From positions 5,801 to 69,800 of the forward strand of contig LSRX01001209.1 of assembly GCA_001939145.1 (NCBI GenBank): a stretch of 64,000 nucleotides of DNA, given 5' to 3'. Shown here piece after piece: positions 53,475-63,890 of the stretch. A model generated the notes under the pieces. It had not been told where the DNA came from, made no database searches, and saw only the letters and a program-made list of their open reading frames with translations. The position numbers were made by a program, and so were the translations under genes. Each line of letters opens with the position of its first letter. The first letter of the stretch is position 1. This DNA is from Symbiodinium microadriaticum. Its lineage: Eukaryota; Sar; Dinophyceae; Suessiales; Symbiodiniaceae.

Positions 53475-53780
53475 GTGGCTGTGGGAGATTCTGGAGGAGG
53501 CAGACGAGGCCGGGGTCATGAAGAAAAGGAGCTTGGACTTGAGTTCTGGGTTCCGACGATTGCTTGTACCGCAATTATTGCGTTTGCCCTTTGCCATCTC
53601 GTGCATCCGGAGGCTTACCGCTCGAAGGTGTTGAAGTTCACAACAGGCCCGGCAATCGACATTGGATTTTTGCCGTTAGCATCAGCTGTTATGCGACTCC
53701 TTGGCACCCCTCGAGGTGTCCATCGAATTGGCTATGTTGGAATTCAATCATTCGAGGCAACCGGCACGCCAGCGTGGTGA
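53475..53780 (+). CDS. possible membrane-protein exon
   Basis: The frame reads KELGLEFWVPTIACTAIIAF, then ALCHLVHPEAYRSKVLKFTT and GPAIDIGFLPLASAVMRLLG: one clear transmembrane span plus a second weak one. The 3' end runs into trinucleotide repeats after 53780. No ATG is convincing; an internal exon is possible. Unknown function. Confidence 0.35.
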   Translation: MAVGDSGGGRRGRGHEEKELGLEFWVPTIACTAIIAFALCHLVHPEAYRSKVLKFTTGPAIDIGFLPLASAVMRLLGTPRGVHRIGYVGIQSFEATGTPAW

Positions 53781-53784
53781 TAGT

Positions 53785-53920
53785 AGCAAAAGGTAGTAGT
53801 AGTCATCGTTGTCGTCGTAGTTGTTGTCGCAGTCTCTGTCCCAGTCATAGTCACAGTCGTAGCCGTCGTCGTCGTCGGCGTCGTAGCAGTAGCAGTAGCA
53901 GTAGCAGTAGCAGTAGCAGT

Positions 53921-53967
<47 letters not shown>

Positions 53968-54034
53968 CAGCAGCAGCAGCAGTAGCAGTAGCAGTAGCAG
54001 TAGCAGTAGCAGTAGCAGTAGCAGTAGCAGTAGC

Positions 54035-54072
<38 letters not shown>

Positions 54073-54133
54073 CAGCAGCAGCAGNTGTTGTTGCTGTTGT
54101 TGTTGTTGCTGTTGTTGTTGTTGTTGTTGTTGT

Positions 54134-54165
<32 letters not shown>

Positions 54166-54320
54166 TTGTTGTTGTATAGTAGTAGGTGTAGGTGCAGGCG
54201 CAGTTGCAGATGGAGGTGAAGTTGGAGTAGGAGGTGTAGGTGTGGGTATAGGTGCAAGTGAATAAGGTGTAGGTGGTGTAGGACGAAGAGTAGGAGTAGG
54301 AGTGGGAGTGGGAGCAGCAG

Positions 54321-54373
<53 letters not shown>

Positions 54374-54700
54374 CTACTACTACTACTACTAGTACTAGGA
54401 GTAGGAGTAGCAGTAGCAGTAGCTTTTAGCAGTTAGCATTTAGCAGTTGGCAGTTGGCAGTTCGTCGTAGCAGCAGTAGCAGTAGTAGCAGTGTAGTAGC
54501 AGTGTTTTCGCAGTGAATTAGAAGTGTAGTGGTAGTGAACTAGTAGCAGTCGTAGCAGTAGTCGTAGTCGGAGTCGTAGTCGTAGTAGCAGTTGTAGCAG
54601 TTGTAGCAGTAGTGGTAGCAGTCGTCGTCGTCGTAGTATTATTGGTGGTGGTGGTGGTAGTAGTAGTAGTTGTTGTTGTTCCAATCTAGTCCTCGCAGAA
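53785..54700 (+). repeat. GTA/GCA/GTT trinucleotide arrays
   Basis: Adjacent arrays of AGTAGC, AGCAGC, AGTAGT, then TGTTGT after a single N (54085), then GGTGTAGGTGTAG and AGTAGT again (54325-54395). Ser, Cys, Val, Asn or Tyr homopolymer ORFs here are artefacts. Confidence 0.95.
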
Positions 54701-54997
54701 GCAGGCCGCATAAGGTTTTGTGGATGGTCGTTTGAGGCTTCGTTGGTTGTAGATTGGCATGTGGTAGACGATTTGGGTTTGTTGTACGTCGAATGTTGAG
54801 CAGAACATGCTGGTCCATGGTGGCTAGCAATATATGGCAGCGACCCCTTGAGGGGCCAATAGCAATGATAGCTTTTTCCGCAACCTACACAAAGGATGAT
54901 GCTTTGAAGCCGAAGACCTGGATATTGAGAGTAGTAGGAGTGTAGCGGAGGTCCAGCCGGCAGATGGCCAAGACGAGTCCCTCCCACGTGCAATGAC

Positions 54998-55237
54998 GTG
55001 TCCAGATCTCAGCACAAGCCCTTGAACAGGGGCCGGGCAGAGTTGCTGGCTCAGCTCGCGAGGCTTCGCAAAATCCGAGCTATTTTGTACCCTTCTTGTG
55101 CTTTCAGGGTGCAGGGTTTGGTGTGGACAGATTTGGGTCGCAGAATGTCTTCTGGAAGTTCTGGCCAAGAAAAGTCTGCCACCAGATGCCTGCCGCAGAT
55201 GATGCTTCCAGCGTACAATCTCAAAGTCGACTCCTGA
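54998..55237 (+). CDS. ambiguous ORF region
   Basis: Three frames are open at once: plus (PLNRGRAELLAQLARLRKIR), another plus frame (FGSQNVFWKFWPRKVCHQMP) and a minus frame (LVADFSWPELPEDILRPKSV). Each looks partly protein-like, so the coding strand cannot be chosen by eye. Confidence 0.25.
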   Translation: MSRSQHKPLNRGRAELLAQLARLRKIRAILYPSCAFRVQGLVWTDLGRRMSSGSSGQEKSATRCLPQMMLPAYNLKVDS

Positions 55238-55493
55238 TTATCTGGCAAAACAGCTCGCGGTAGAGTTCACTCAACAAACGTACCGAAGCAATCTGTGGCT
55301 TGACGAAGCTTGAAGTTACTTCTTGTAAAGCTCTAGGCTCTTGATCGTTGCTCCTTCCATCGGTACCGACAGTGTCTTAGAATTACCTGTGCCATTGGTC
55401 CACTGGTCTCCGGGAAAGCGTCAGTATAGTAGTATAGTAGAAGATTCACACAGAACGCCGATCACGTTTTGCTTGTGGAATGGCAGTGGGCAG

Positions 55494-56351
55494 ATGGCGG
55501 GCAATTCAGCAGACCCGAGCCGGAGGCTCTCGAAGACGTGTGCCACGGACATGGCCCAAGTAGGCGAAGACATGGCAAACATCACCGTAGACTGCCTCTC
55601 GCGGAAGCTGCGCGCCACCGTGAGAGTCCGGGAGTTTGGCAACTCTGGGCCCATCTTTGCAGAACACCGTATCCAAGTCGAATGCGCCCAGGACCTGTTG
55701 CCACTGATAGAGGGAACGCGCGAGCGGTACTTGATGCGCCTAAGATGTGCAGAGCTGGTTGAAGAAGCCGCTGGCGATGTCGAGACTGTTTCGGCTGAAG
55801 AGCGAAGGCATCTTGCAGGCTGGCTGGCTCGAAAGCTGCAGCCGCAGTTTGCCTTTCCGATTGAAGTTACAACCGACAGTGCATCACACCATGGGAAGGT
55901 CTTGGCCCGCTATGCCGGGACCGAGCTTCAGCCAGCTCGAGACTGGCAGCGCCATTACACGACCTTTCACATAGATCACAAGCAAAATGCAGCAAGCTTG
56001 GAGGAAGGAGTCCAGGTCAATGTTTGGCTTAACCTGATGGATGAGCCAATCTCAGACTTTGCGCTGGGGTTCTTGGAGCTGGATGGCCGAATGATGGCGG
56101 GAAACCAGCTTCCTTTCCTGACGCAACAGGAGGCTGAGCAGTTAATAGTGCGCTACAAATCCGGCCTGGCAAAGGATCAGGCATTGATTTTTCAATCCAC
56201 CGGAGCTGATTCTGTGGTGCATGGAAGCTTTCGTTTCCAAGACGCAGAGAAGCTGACACATGCTCCGAGGTACTCGCTAGAGTTTCGGCTTTTGTTAAGA
56301 AAGTTCGAGTCTCGAGAGGAAGTTCAAGTCAAGGATGCTGCCGACACATAG
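55494..56351 (+). CDS. 2-oxoglutarate/Fe(II) dioxygenase-like protein, intronless
   Basis: 285 residues from ATG 55494; the frame is open upstream to 55341 without an earlier ATG, so an upstream exon or start is possible. Residues around 155-270 show a double-stranded beta-helix signature: TFHIDHKQ (His159, Asp161), then VNVWLNLMDEP, ALIFQSTGADSVVHGSFRF (distal His243) and RYSLEFRLLLR (candidate 2OG-binding Arg259 or Arg265). This matches the HxD...H...R layout of phytanoyl-CoA-hydroxylase-like and related dioxygenases; the substrate is unknown. The long intronless frame contrasts with the exon-rich genes around it and suggests retroposition, but I found no spliced-leader relic or poly-A. Confidence 0.7.
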   Translation: MAGNSADPSRRLSKTCATDMAQVGEDMANITVDCLSRKLRATVRVREFGNSGPIFAEHRIQVECAQDLLPLIEGTRERYLMRLRCAELVEEAAGDVETVSAEERRHLAGWLARKLQPQFAFPIEVTTDSASHHGKVLARYAGTELQPARDWQRHYTTFHIDHKQNAASLEEGVQVNVWLNLMDEPISDFALGFLELDGRMMAGNQLPFLTQQEAEQLIVRYKSGLAKDQALIFQSTGADSVVHGSFRFQDAEKLTHAPRYSLEFRLLLRKFESREEVQVKDAADT

Positions 56352-58690
56352 ACGCACTCGAGTTTATTGGTGATCATCTGTTCGGTGTCGCCCTCCACGA
56401 TTGCTGCTCGCATGCAGCTGCGAGAAGACCCTTGGCTTTGCGAGATTCCCAGCAAAAGCATGGCACAGCATGGCTCTGAAGGCGCCCGTGCACTGTGAGT
56501 CGCCAACCGGTGCGGGAGCCATCACGACAAGATTCTGACAAGATATGACCAAAGCAGGAGGCGGCAAATCCATCAAGTGTGGGCTGCGGCGACATCCAGC
56601 CGGCACCATCTGATGTCCAGAGGTCGTGCAGCGGAAAATTAGCTACATTCAGGGTTTTTGGAAGCCTATGTTCAGTGTTGCACGGGTTGCAACCAACTTT
56701 CCTAGGGCTAGGGTTTGGGGCGAGTTTGGTGGCAGGCGGACGCTCAAGGCCTGATGCACGCAGGCTCAAGGTCTGGGTTGATGTTACGCGCCCTTGCCTA
56801 GCGAGACCAAAGAGGATGGCACGGCAACGAGAGAGTCAGAGAGATCCTCAAGACCTCTGCTTGCTTCGCTGAGAGCCGTTGTCGTGGTGAAGAGATGCCC
56901 TTGCCTCTCTAGCAGATGTGTGGTCATGATTGAAACTTCAGTGAGCTGAGAAGAGGGCCACGTGCATACATATAGACTTTTCAGCATGTAAAACCAACAA
57001 TCAACTCCAAACAGAGAGTGTAGACGTGTTGCACTATACAAAGCGAACCGAGCACCACTCAGGTGCCAACATGCTGCAGATGCCCCGCTACTCTTCAAAG
57101 GACTGTTTGTGCAAGCAACTCCGAAAGGCCGATCATGTCGGGTAAGTATGATCCACGCACGTTTGCACCTTGTGTGTGTGTGTGCAATGAGCCAACGTAA
57201 GTTTCTTTAATGCATCGTCGTGAGTGCTCAGTGTTTTTGTGATGGGTGTGCGGATGTGTCCATGTACCTCATGTGCTCCAAAGTGAATGCATTTAGATGC
57301 GCGTGAAAGAAAGATGTGTACCATGCTCGGTTATGTGCTTTCATATCTCCCGCGTCCTCTCCAATGATGCACATTCTGGCTGGCGGACAAAGGAGGGGGA
57401 TTAGTATTCAAGCAGTATGCAGCAGCAGCAGCAGTAGCGCAAAGGCGGTGGTTGTGCAGTCGCAGTCACTGGCAGTCGTCGTAGTAGTAGCTGCTTGGTG
57501 CTGTGCAACCATGCCAGCAGTCACAGCAAGCCGCCTTTTTTGGTTGTGAGCTCCTTTGTTGCTATTATTGCTTGATTGCGGGCTGGGAAAAATTGAGTGA
57601 GGCTCCGGAACGCGCCCACAGCAACAAAAAAGGTGCCCGTGTATTTGCAGCCGAAAACACATGCCCTCGGACTGAAAGGTGTGTGCACACTCTGTTCACA
57701 GATTGGGACTGATCTAGTTAGTGTCAATACGTCTTCGTGTGTAAGGCTTGCTTCGTACGATCCCCTGTATCTGTGACTATGGTAAGAGTGGTGCTGTGTT
57801 GCTGCTGCTTTTTTTGCCTACAGCATTCTGAGCCGTGGAACGTCTGCAAATCTTGCAACACGCAGCTTTCGGTCCTATTGCTCCAAATACAACATAAAGC
57901 ATTCGGGGCTCTGGCAGACCACTGGAAAAGGCTGCGAATATTGCAAATCGGAAGTCCCACAAGTCCCGACAGAAACCGTGGATGTTGACGCCATGAAGAG
58001 GCTGGATCTACTGCACATATAGGCGTGTTTGCCCACCCGCCAGCTGGAAAATTCTGGGCTGCTGTTGAATTGAAAGGTGGGATTTATCTTGAAAAATGCT
58101 GCATTCAAAGCTCTCGAGCCGCGGTGATTGCGGCCGGCTGCGGTTCTCTATGTACGGGCAGCCGAAATCCTAGACCGCATGCGACCCGACCACCCGGTTT
58201 CGGAAAGACGCAATTCCTCATCCACTCGATGGCAAGATGTACGGTAAAGAAGGCTGCAAATGTTGGAAAAATGCGGGGTTCATGGTGGCACTTTGAAGTT
58301 TAAACTTTTCAAGTGAGACAGGATGAAGAGACAAATGGTTGAGTCGGGGACGCCCCCCGCCCATCCCGCATTTGTAAGCATGCAGTTTCGAAACAAGTTC
58401 TGTTGATGTGGCGTGGCGTGGCGTCCTCTAGAGCCAGCTTCCCGCGCAGAGCGTGAACAGCGAAAGGGGTGCAGCAAGAGTCTATAATGTCCCAAGATGT
58501 CGAGAGCAAGCAGTTACGCAAGTCATAGCCACAATGTGCCCAGTGCCCGGCGCTGTGCTGGGAGCATAGGGGAAACCATGCGCACCCCAGAATGCACAAG
58601 GCCGTGAAGCAAGAGCGAACTTTGCAACATTGCTAGACGCAGGCAGTGAAACAGGATGAACATGAGCACAGGTTCGACGTCCGCGAAATT
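56352..58690. other. no recognised gene
   Basis: Contains a TTTGGGG/AGGGTTTGGGG-like stretch near 56706-56720, short TG and GTA repeats, and ORFs without domains. Confidence 0.4.
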
Positions 58691-58691
58691 G

Positions 58692-58748
<57 letters not shown>

Positions 58749-58760
58749 CTCTTTCTCATG
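58691..58760 (+). repeat. CT dinucleotide microsatellite
   Basis: About 55 bp of CT with one TTT interruption, grading into CTTTCTCTTTC. Confidence 0.95.
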
Positions 58761-59319
58761 CCCCCTTTCTCTTTCTCTTCCTGTCCTGTCCTCCTCTCGG
58801 TCTGTGAGGGCTTGGATCCGGAACATATGTCGCACTATTCGGATTGATGCATGTCTGCACCTGGGGAGACAGGCACAGGCATTCGCAGATTGCATCGGCT
58901 TGCAGCATGTATTTTCGATGAGTTGCTTGAATCTTGATTTGAACCTGCAGTGAGTTCAGGCGACCGAGCTCTGTGATGGCTTTCAGATTCTCTAGACCAG
59001 TCGGCTGAATTGCCGTTGAATGTGCATACTTGTCGGGCTTCTGAAAGGCACGTTGGCGGTTTCAGGATTATGAGGTTCCAGCCGCGGACGCGTGCAGACA
59101 GCGACATGCTTCGGCTCCTTGTTGACTCGACTCTTTCCGTGTAGACGTGCAGTCAGAAGCCCGGGACTTCTGGTCAGGGAATGGGAGTGGACCTGGTGAT
59201 GATTTAAAACAGGTCTTAATGGCCTTACTGGCTTCCACAGAAACGTGTAATGCAGAGCTGCTTGCATCAAGTGTTACGGTCTGGATCTGTTTTGCAATGG
59301 CTGAGGTGGAAGCCAAGTA

Positions 59320-59522
59320 GAGAGATGGATGTAGCGAGCCTTGCGTTTGAGGAGTCTGCAGTGGCCAAAGTCTTTAAGAAACGGATCTGCGGTTTCTGCT
59401 ACGAGCCCCTGACAGCCCCTGCACCCTGGCTTTGGCTAGAGCTTCGGAAAACAAGCGCGAGGGCTCCCGGGCAGACCTTGACAATAACACCGCAACTTAG
59501 GAGCGAGGATTGCAAGTGTTGA
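59320..59522 (+). CDS. possible exon with FCxEPL motif
   Basis: The frame reads REMDVASLAFEESAVAKVFK, then KRICGFCYEPLTAPAPWLWL, ending with a stop at 59520-59522. CxxCxEPL resembles half of a zinc-finger or RING-like knuckle, but no partner cysteines follow closely. Boundaries unknown. Confidence 0.25.
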
Positions 59523-59947
59523 CAGTGGCATTTCAAGGGAAGCAGGAGTTCTCCTGCTGTGTTTTGCTACTTCCATCCACCGGGGCAGCCATGTCTTGAC
59601 AGTCTTTGTGTTCTGCTGCATGGCTCAAAACTGTCGCCAACAATGTGTGGAATGTGGGGAAGCCACGAGGCAGGATTGGTTGCAGCTAGAGGCCCTCAAG
59701 ATCCCGAATGCATATCGCTTAGCCATATCGCTTAGCCGATGATCCTTCGCTGTGAGCCCGGTCTGCACAGGTCCGAAAACCTCAAGCAGCAAGGACAGGT
59801 AGAATCGGGAAGATCTGGCATCTGATGCCATGCTGACCCCCAAATGGGGTGGCACCCTATACACAGAACGGTCGTGCAATATTAGCGTTAAGAGATTCTT
59901 GCGTGGAGACACTGGCATAGCCTAAATGAATTAATTCAGCAAAAAAC

Positions 59948-61005
59948 TATCGTTCCGGTCATCCTCGAATCATCGTCGCAACCATCATTGTTTTCATCAT
60001 TGTTCAAATCATCATCAAAAAATCATCCGCGTCCATAGTTTGCCGCCGTAGTTATCATCAACGAATCATCCCCATCAATAAGTCGAAGCATCGTATCTTC
60101 CCCAGCAACTGCAGGACGTTTTACTTGTCCGTGTGTGCAGCACAGGGCCTTGGAAGAAGCGGGCAAGCGGGCGCGCGTGCGCGCCTGGTCACGAGAAAGC
60201 GCCCCCGCCGCGAGATGATTCAAGGAAACGCANNNNNNNNNNNNNNNNNNNNNNNNNNNNNNNNNNNNNNNNNNNNNNNNNNNNNNNNNNNNNNNNNNNN
60301 NNNNNNNNNNNNNNNNNNNNNNNNNNNNNNNNNNNNNNNNNNNNNNNNNNNNNNNNNNNNNNNNNNNNNNNNNNNNNNNNNNNNNNNNNNNNNNNNNNNN
60401 NNNNNNNNNNNNNNNNNNNNNNNNNNNNNNNNNNNNNNNNNNNNNNNNNNNNNNNNNNNNNNNNNNNNNNNNGAATCATCCTCGAATCATCCTCGAATCA
60501 TCCTCGCAATCATCCTCGAATCATCCTCGAATCATCCTCGCAATCATCCTCGAATCATCCTCGCAATCATCCTCGAATCATCCTCGCATCCTCGAATCAT
60601 CCTCGCAATCATCCTCAAATTATCCTTCATGAAAAAATCATCGTTGAATCATCCTCGGGCCCCGGGGCCCCGGTGCCATTCGGCTTTTCCATGGGTCCCG
60701 CGAAAGGGCCTGGGCGTTCCTTGACGGTGATTTGCAGTGGCAGCCTGGTAGCGGTAGCGGTTGTTGCTCTCTAGCCATTGTAGCCTTGCAGTGTAGCAGT
60801 GTAGCAATTGCAGCGCAGCCCAGCCAGGTAGATAGCCGCCGTTAGCCGATACCTGCTAGCAAGTTTTGTTGTCGCCTCGATGCTGCTCTACGGCGCCTGG
60901 GAGCGCGAGGATAATACAAGGATGAGTGGTGGGGCAGAGGATGATTCGATGATGATTCCGATGATGATTCGATGATGACAGAAATGATGATTTTATGATG
61001 AATTA
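59948..61005. repeat. ATCATCCTCGA minisatellite in inverted arrangement around a gap
   Basis: The left flank (59948-60080) and 60473-60660 carry units like AATCATCCTCG(C) every 10-11 bp. The right flank (60918-61005) carries the complement (GATGATTCGATGATG). A 240-base gap lies inside. The overall arrangement is that of a foldback structure with diverged ends. Confidence 0.65.
60233..60472. other. assembly gap (240 N)
   Basis: N run within the ATCATCCTCG minisatellite; the array length is therefore unknown. Confidence 0.95.
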
Positions 61006-61346
61006 TTTATTTATCTAAATCCAGTGCGTAGCTGGCTAAGATTCTTATAATATTAGCGCATCCTGCCACTTCGCAACCGTGTCGTCGTACAGTCATGAGC
61101 ACGAACAAATGTAGCCCGACACATGTGTGCAAGACTAGTTAGCCAGAATCCAAGCGTGGAAAGAAAGAGAAGCGAGAGGTGGGCGCGTAGCTGCACACAC
61201 AGTCTTCTGTTGACTATTGCATTCGTGGGTTAGTTTGAAAGGCGTCTGAAATACCGCACCGACGAGGCCATCAACATCGAGGCGGAATGGGCTGGATTCG
61301 GCTGGATGCTGTAAGAATGCAAAGAATGCCTGAAGGTGTCGATACC

Positions 61347-61534
61347 AGTTACTTTCGAACCCGGACTTGTGCCATCTGGCTGTGGGTAACCTCGAGGATG
61401 ATGCGATGCTGGCCCTCGAAACCGTCGAGAACGAAGCAGGGGCCCCGTACAAAGCATTGGAGGGGTATTTGGCTTGGTTTCGTCACCGTCTGGATGCCAT
61501 CGTTTCAAGGACAGACCGCAATGCACCGATTCAG
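61347..61534 (+). CDS. unknown exon
   Basis: An open frame after a possible acceptor (GATACCAG) reads LLSNPDLCHLAVGNLEDDAM, then LALETVENEAGAPYKALEGY and LAWFRHRLDAIVSRTDRNAP, ending IQ before a GT donor (ATTCAG|GTTAGT). Acidic, helical, clearly protein-like. It stops about 130 bp before a TIR element, so the gene may continue beyond or be interrupted. Confidence 0.45.
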
Positions 61535-61661
61535 GTTAGTTGCCATGCAGGCGTCGAAGGCAAGATGGATCCATGCCGAGAACGAAACCTATCCTTTGCG
61601 TGATCACATTGTCTTGCGAAAAAAGCAAACACTAGCTACTAGTAGAACCTTGTACTCCATA

Positions 61662-62165
61662 GTTTCCGGGGAATTACCTAACTCAGCGGCAATTTCCTGC
61701 GGACCCACCAAGGAGCTAGACGCAACAGCCGAACTTAGTAAGATTTCCGTCAGCGAGGCTCCCAATCCGCCCTTCGTGCCCCTTCTGGACATAAGCAGTG
61801 TTGAGACATATGTATGTATGTATGTATGTATGTATGTTGGATTTATGGATGTATGTATGTATGTATGTATGTATGTATGTATGCGTGCATTATGCATCCT
61901 GTTCATGCTTGCCAGTAAGCCAACATGCATACACAGACACGTGCACAGGATACATGTACATGTACACGTATGAACATGAACATACACATACACATATACA
62001 TACACATGCAAAGACATATACAAAAACATACATGCGAGCATGCACGAATGCATGCACACAGGCAGGCACCAGCAGCCGCTAAGGATTACCTGTGTCTAAA
62101 CCAGGGTCCCTTGGCGGGGCCTGTCCGCACGAAATTGCCGCTGAGTTAGGTACTTCTCCGGAAAC
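61662..62165. mobile_element. 504-bp TIR element flanked by TA
   Basis: The left terminus (61662 to about 61712) and right terminus (about 62115-62165) are inverted copies of about 50 bp sharing GTTTCCGG, TACCTAACTCAGCGGCAATT and TGCGGAC. The dinucleotide TA lies immediately outside both ends, consistent with a Tc1/mariner-like target duplication. The interior has no transposase and is filled by ATGT and ACATAC microsatellites, so it is a non-autonomous (MITE-like) element. Confidence 0.7.
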
Positions 62166-62298
62166 TAGACTAGCTCATGTCTCCATGTGTCGCGGTTCTC
62201 GATTTGGCACCAATGCCTCTCGTGCGCGAGCTCGACCCCAAGCCACAAAAGCCAGATAAAACGAAGCCATAAACCCGAAATGCTCTGTCGTGTTTTCA

Positions 62299-62342
62299 GG
62301 GTTTAGTTTAGTGTTTGGATTCAAGTTCAGGGTTTAGGGTTC
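62299..62342 (+). repeat. degenerate TTTAGGG telomere-like tract
   Basis: CAGGGTTTAGTTTAGTG and CAGGGTTTAGGGTTCA are scattered TTTAGGG-type units in the interior of the contig. Confidence 0.5.
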
Positions 62343-62689
62343 ACGTCACGATGTGCTGCGAGGGATTTTGCCGGGCGAGCTCAGTTCAAGCCTGTGGAAA
62401 AGGGTTCATGTCAACCTGCTTTTTGTGATCCTGAGGACAGAAAGCCCAGGAAAGGTCCGGCTCTCAACGGCAGGCATGGATAAACTTCAATACTAGACTA
62501 AAGAAATCGAGCAGATACAACATATTACGTCACCGACATTCTCCCAAGGCCGAGGCAAAGGATGGTGGCACAAGCCTTTGCCGAAGAAGGTGGGCATTTC
62601 AAGCATTTGCAATACACACCGTTTCATACCATACCTTGGCATAAACTCCATTCCAGTACATTACATTACGTTAGACTACGCTACATTCC

Positions 62690-62985
62690 AATATATACAT
62701 GTATCTATATCTATGTTTGTGTCTATGTGTCTGTCCATGTGTATGTCTATGGCTATGTCCATGTCTATATACATATCTGTATCTATATCTGTGTCTCAGT
62801 GTCTGTCTCTGTTTATGTCTATGTCTATGACTGTCTATCCCTATGCCTATGTCTTTATCTATATCTGTATCGTTATACTGCTACTGCTATTTCTACTGAT
62901 ACTGCTACTGCTACTGCTACTGCTACTGCTACTGCTACTGCTATGCTACTTCTAAGCTACTGCTATGCTGCTGCTGCTGCTGCTG

Positions 62986-63017
<32 letters not shown>

Positions 63018-63101
63018 GCTACTGCTACTGCTACTGCTACTGCTACTGCTACTGCTACTGCTACTGCTACTGCTACTGCTACTGCTACTGCTACTGCTAC
63101 T
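62690..63101 (+). repeat. TCTATG-type and CTACTG arrays
   Basis: TCTATGTC/TCTATATC-rich sequence (62690-62875) passes into CTACTG, GCT and ACT tracts (62876-63101), ending at a single N (63102). Confidence 0.9.
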
Positions 63102-63295
63102 NTGTATTCTTGCATCTTGCATACAATAAAAAACGGAACCATGACGAATATTGTTACTAGCTACTCCGGCCCGTATGCTAAATCTTGAAACCTAAACATT
63201 AAAGCCTAGAACAGAAAGACAGAGGAGAGTCCAATGCTACAGCTCTCTGTCATAAAGCGCGAACGAGCAAATCCAAGGTTTACGGATTAAGTTTT

Positions 63296-63374
63296 CCCTA
63301 ACCCCCCAGGTGCCTACTATATAGGGTACCAGAGCCCCTAGGGCCCTATATAGTAGGTACCTGGGGGGTTAGGG
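63296..63374. repeat. strong hairpin, 31-bp arms
   Basis: Arms 63296-63326 and 63344-63374 are reverse complements with one mismatch (GGTGCC versus GGTACC), with a 17-nt loop. Each arm ends in a telomere-like CCCTAA / TTAGGG. Confidence 0.9.
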
Positions 63375-63689
63375 TTTCATGAGCTCCAAGATTTGACAAA
63401 TCGCCCGAACAAATTGCGAAGGTGTGGCAACAGCTTCCAGATATGTCATGGTGTTAAGCGCGTAACTGCACGCCGCAAGCCCAAACAACTCCGATCAGCA
63501 GCCAGACTTCCGCACTGCACCCAAAATCTTCAGTATTGAAGGCTGCAACCCCTGAATCCTAAACCCGGAGACGATCCTGAAGCTTGCGTTCTACATGGTA
63601 CGAAGATCAGCCTCTGGAGTGCTACTCGGCGTGGTCTGCACCCGTAGCTCGATCCTAGGCTGCTGGGCTCCGGGGATACTTTTTGGGTA

Positions 63690-63890
63690 TACCTACCCAT
63701 AGGCCCCTAAGTAGTTCCTTTTTATGGTTCATATTTAGAATCCTAGAAGGTAATCCCAAAAAGGAACTACTTAATTAGGGGGGCTATGGGTATAGTCTCC
63801 ATTGTAGTTCCCTTTTGGGGGTTGCCTTTTATCTTGGATCCTAACGATAGACTTGGCTAAGCCAAAAAAGGAACTGCAACGGAGACAATA
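63690..63890. repeat. compound hairpins sharing a GTAGTTCC core
   Basis: The left arm, about 63693-63723 (CCCATAGGCCCCTAAGTAGT, then TCCTTTTT), pairs with about 63757-63795. A second stem, about 63791-63819 (TAGTCTCCATTGTAGTTCCC), pairs with 63862-63890. Both stems contain GTAGTTCC(C)TTTT, indicating related MITE-like units side by side. Confidence 0.75.

Noticed and set aside
53564..54265. Poly-Ser/poly-Cys and Asn/Tyr ORFs
   Set aside because: Translations of GTA/GCA/GTT arrays across a single-N join.
63296..63374. A real telomere at the right end
   Set aside because: Only single CCCTAA/TTAGGG units at the hairpin tips; sequence continues normally beyond.
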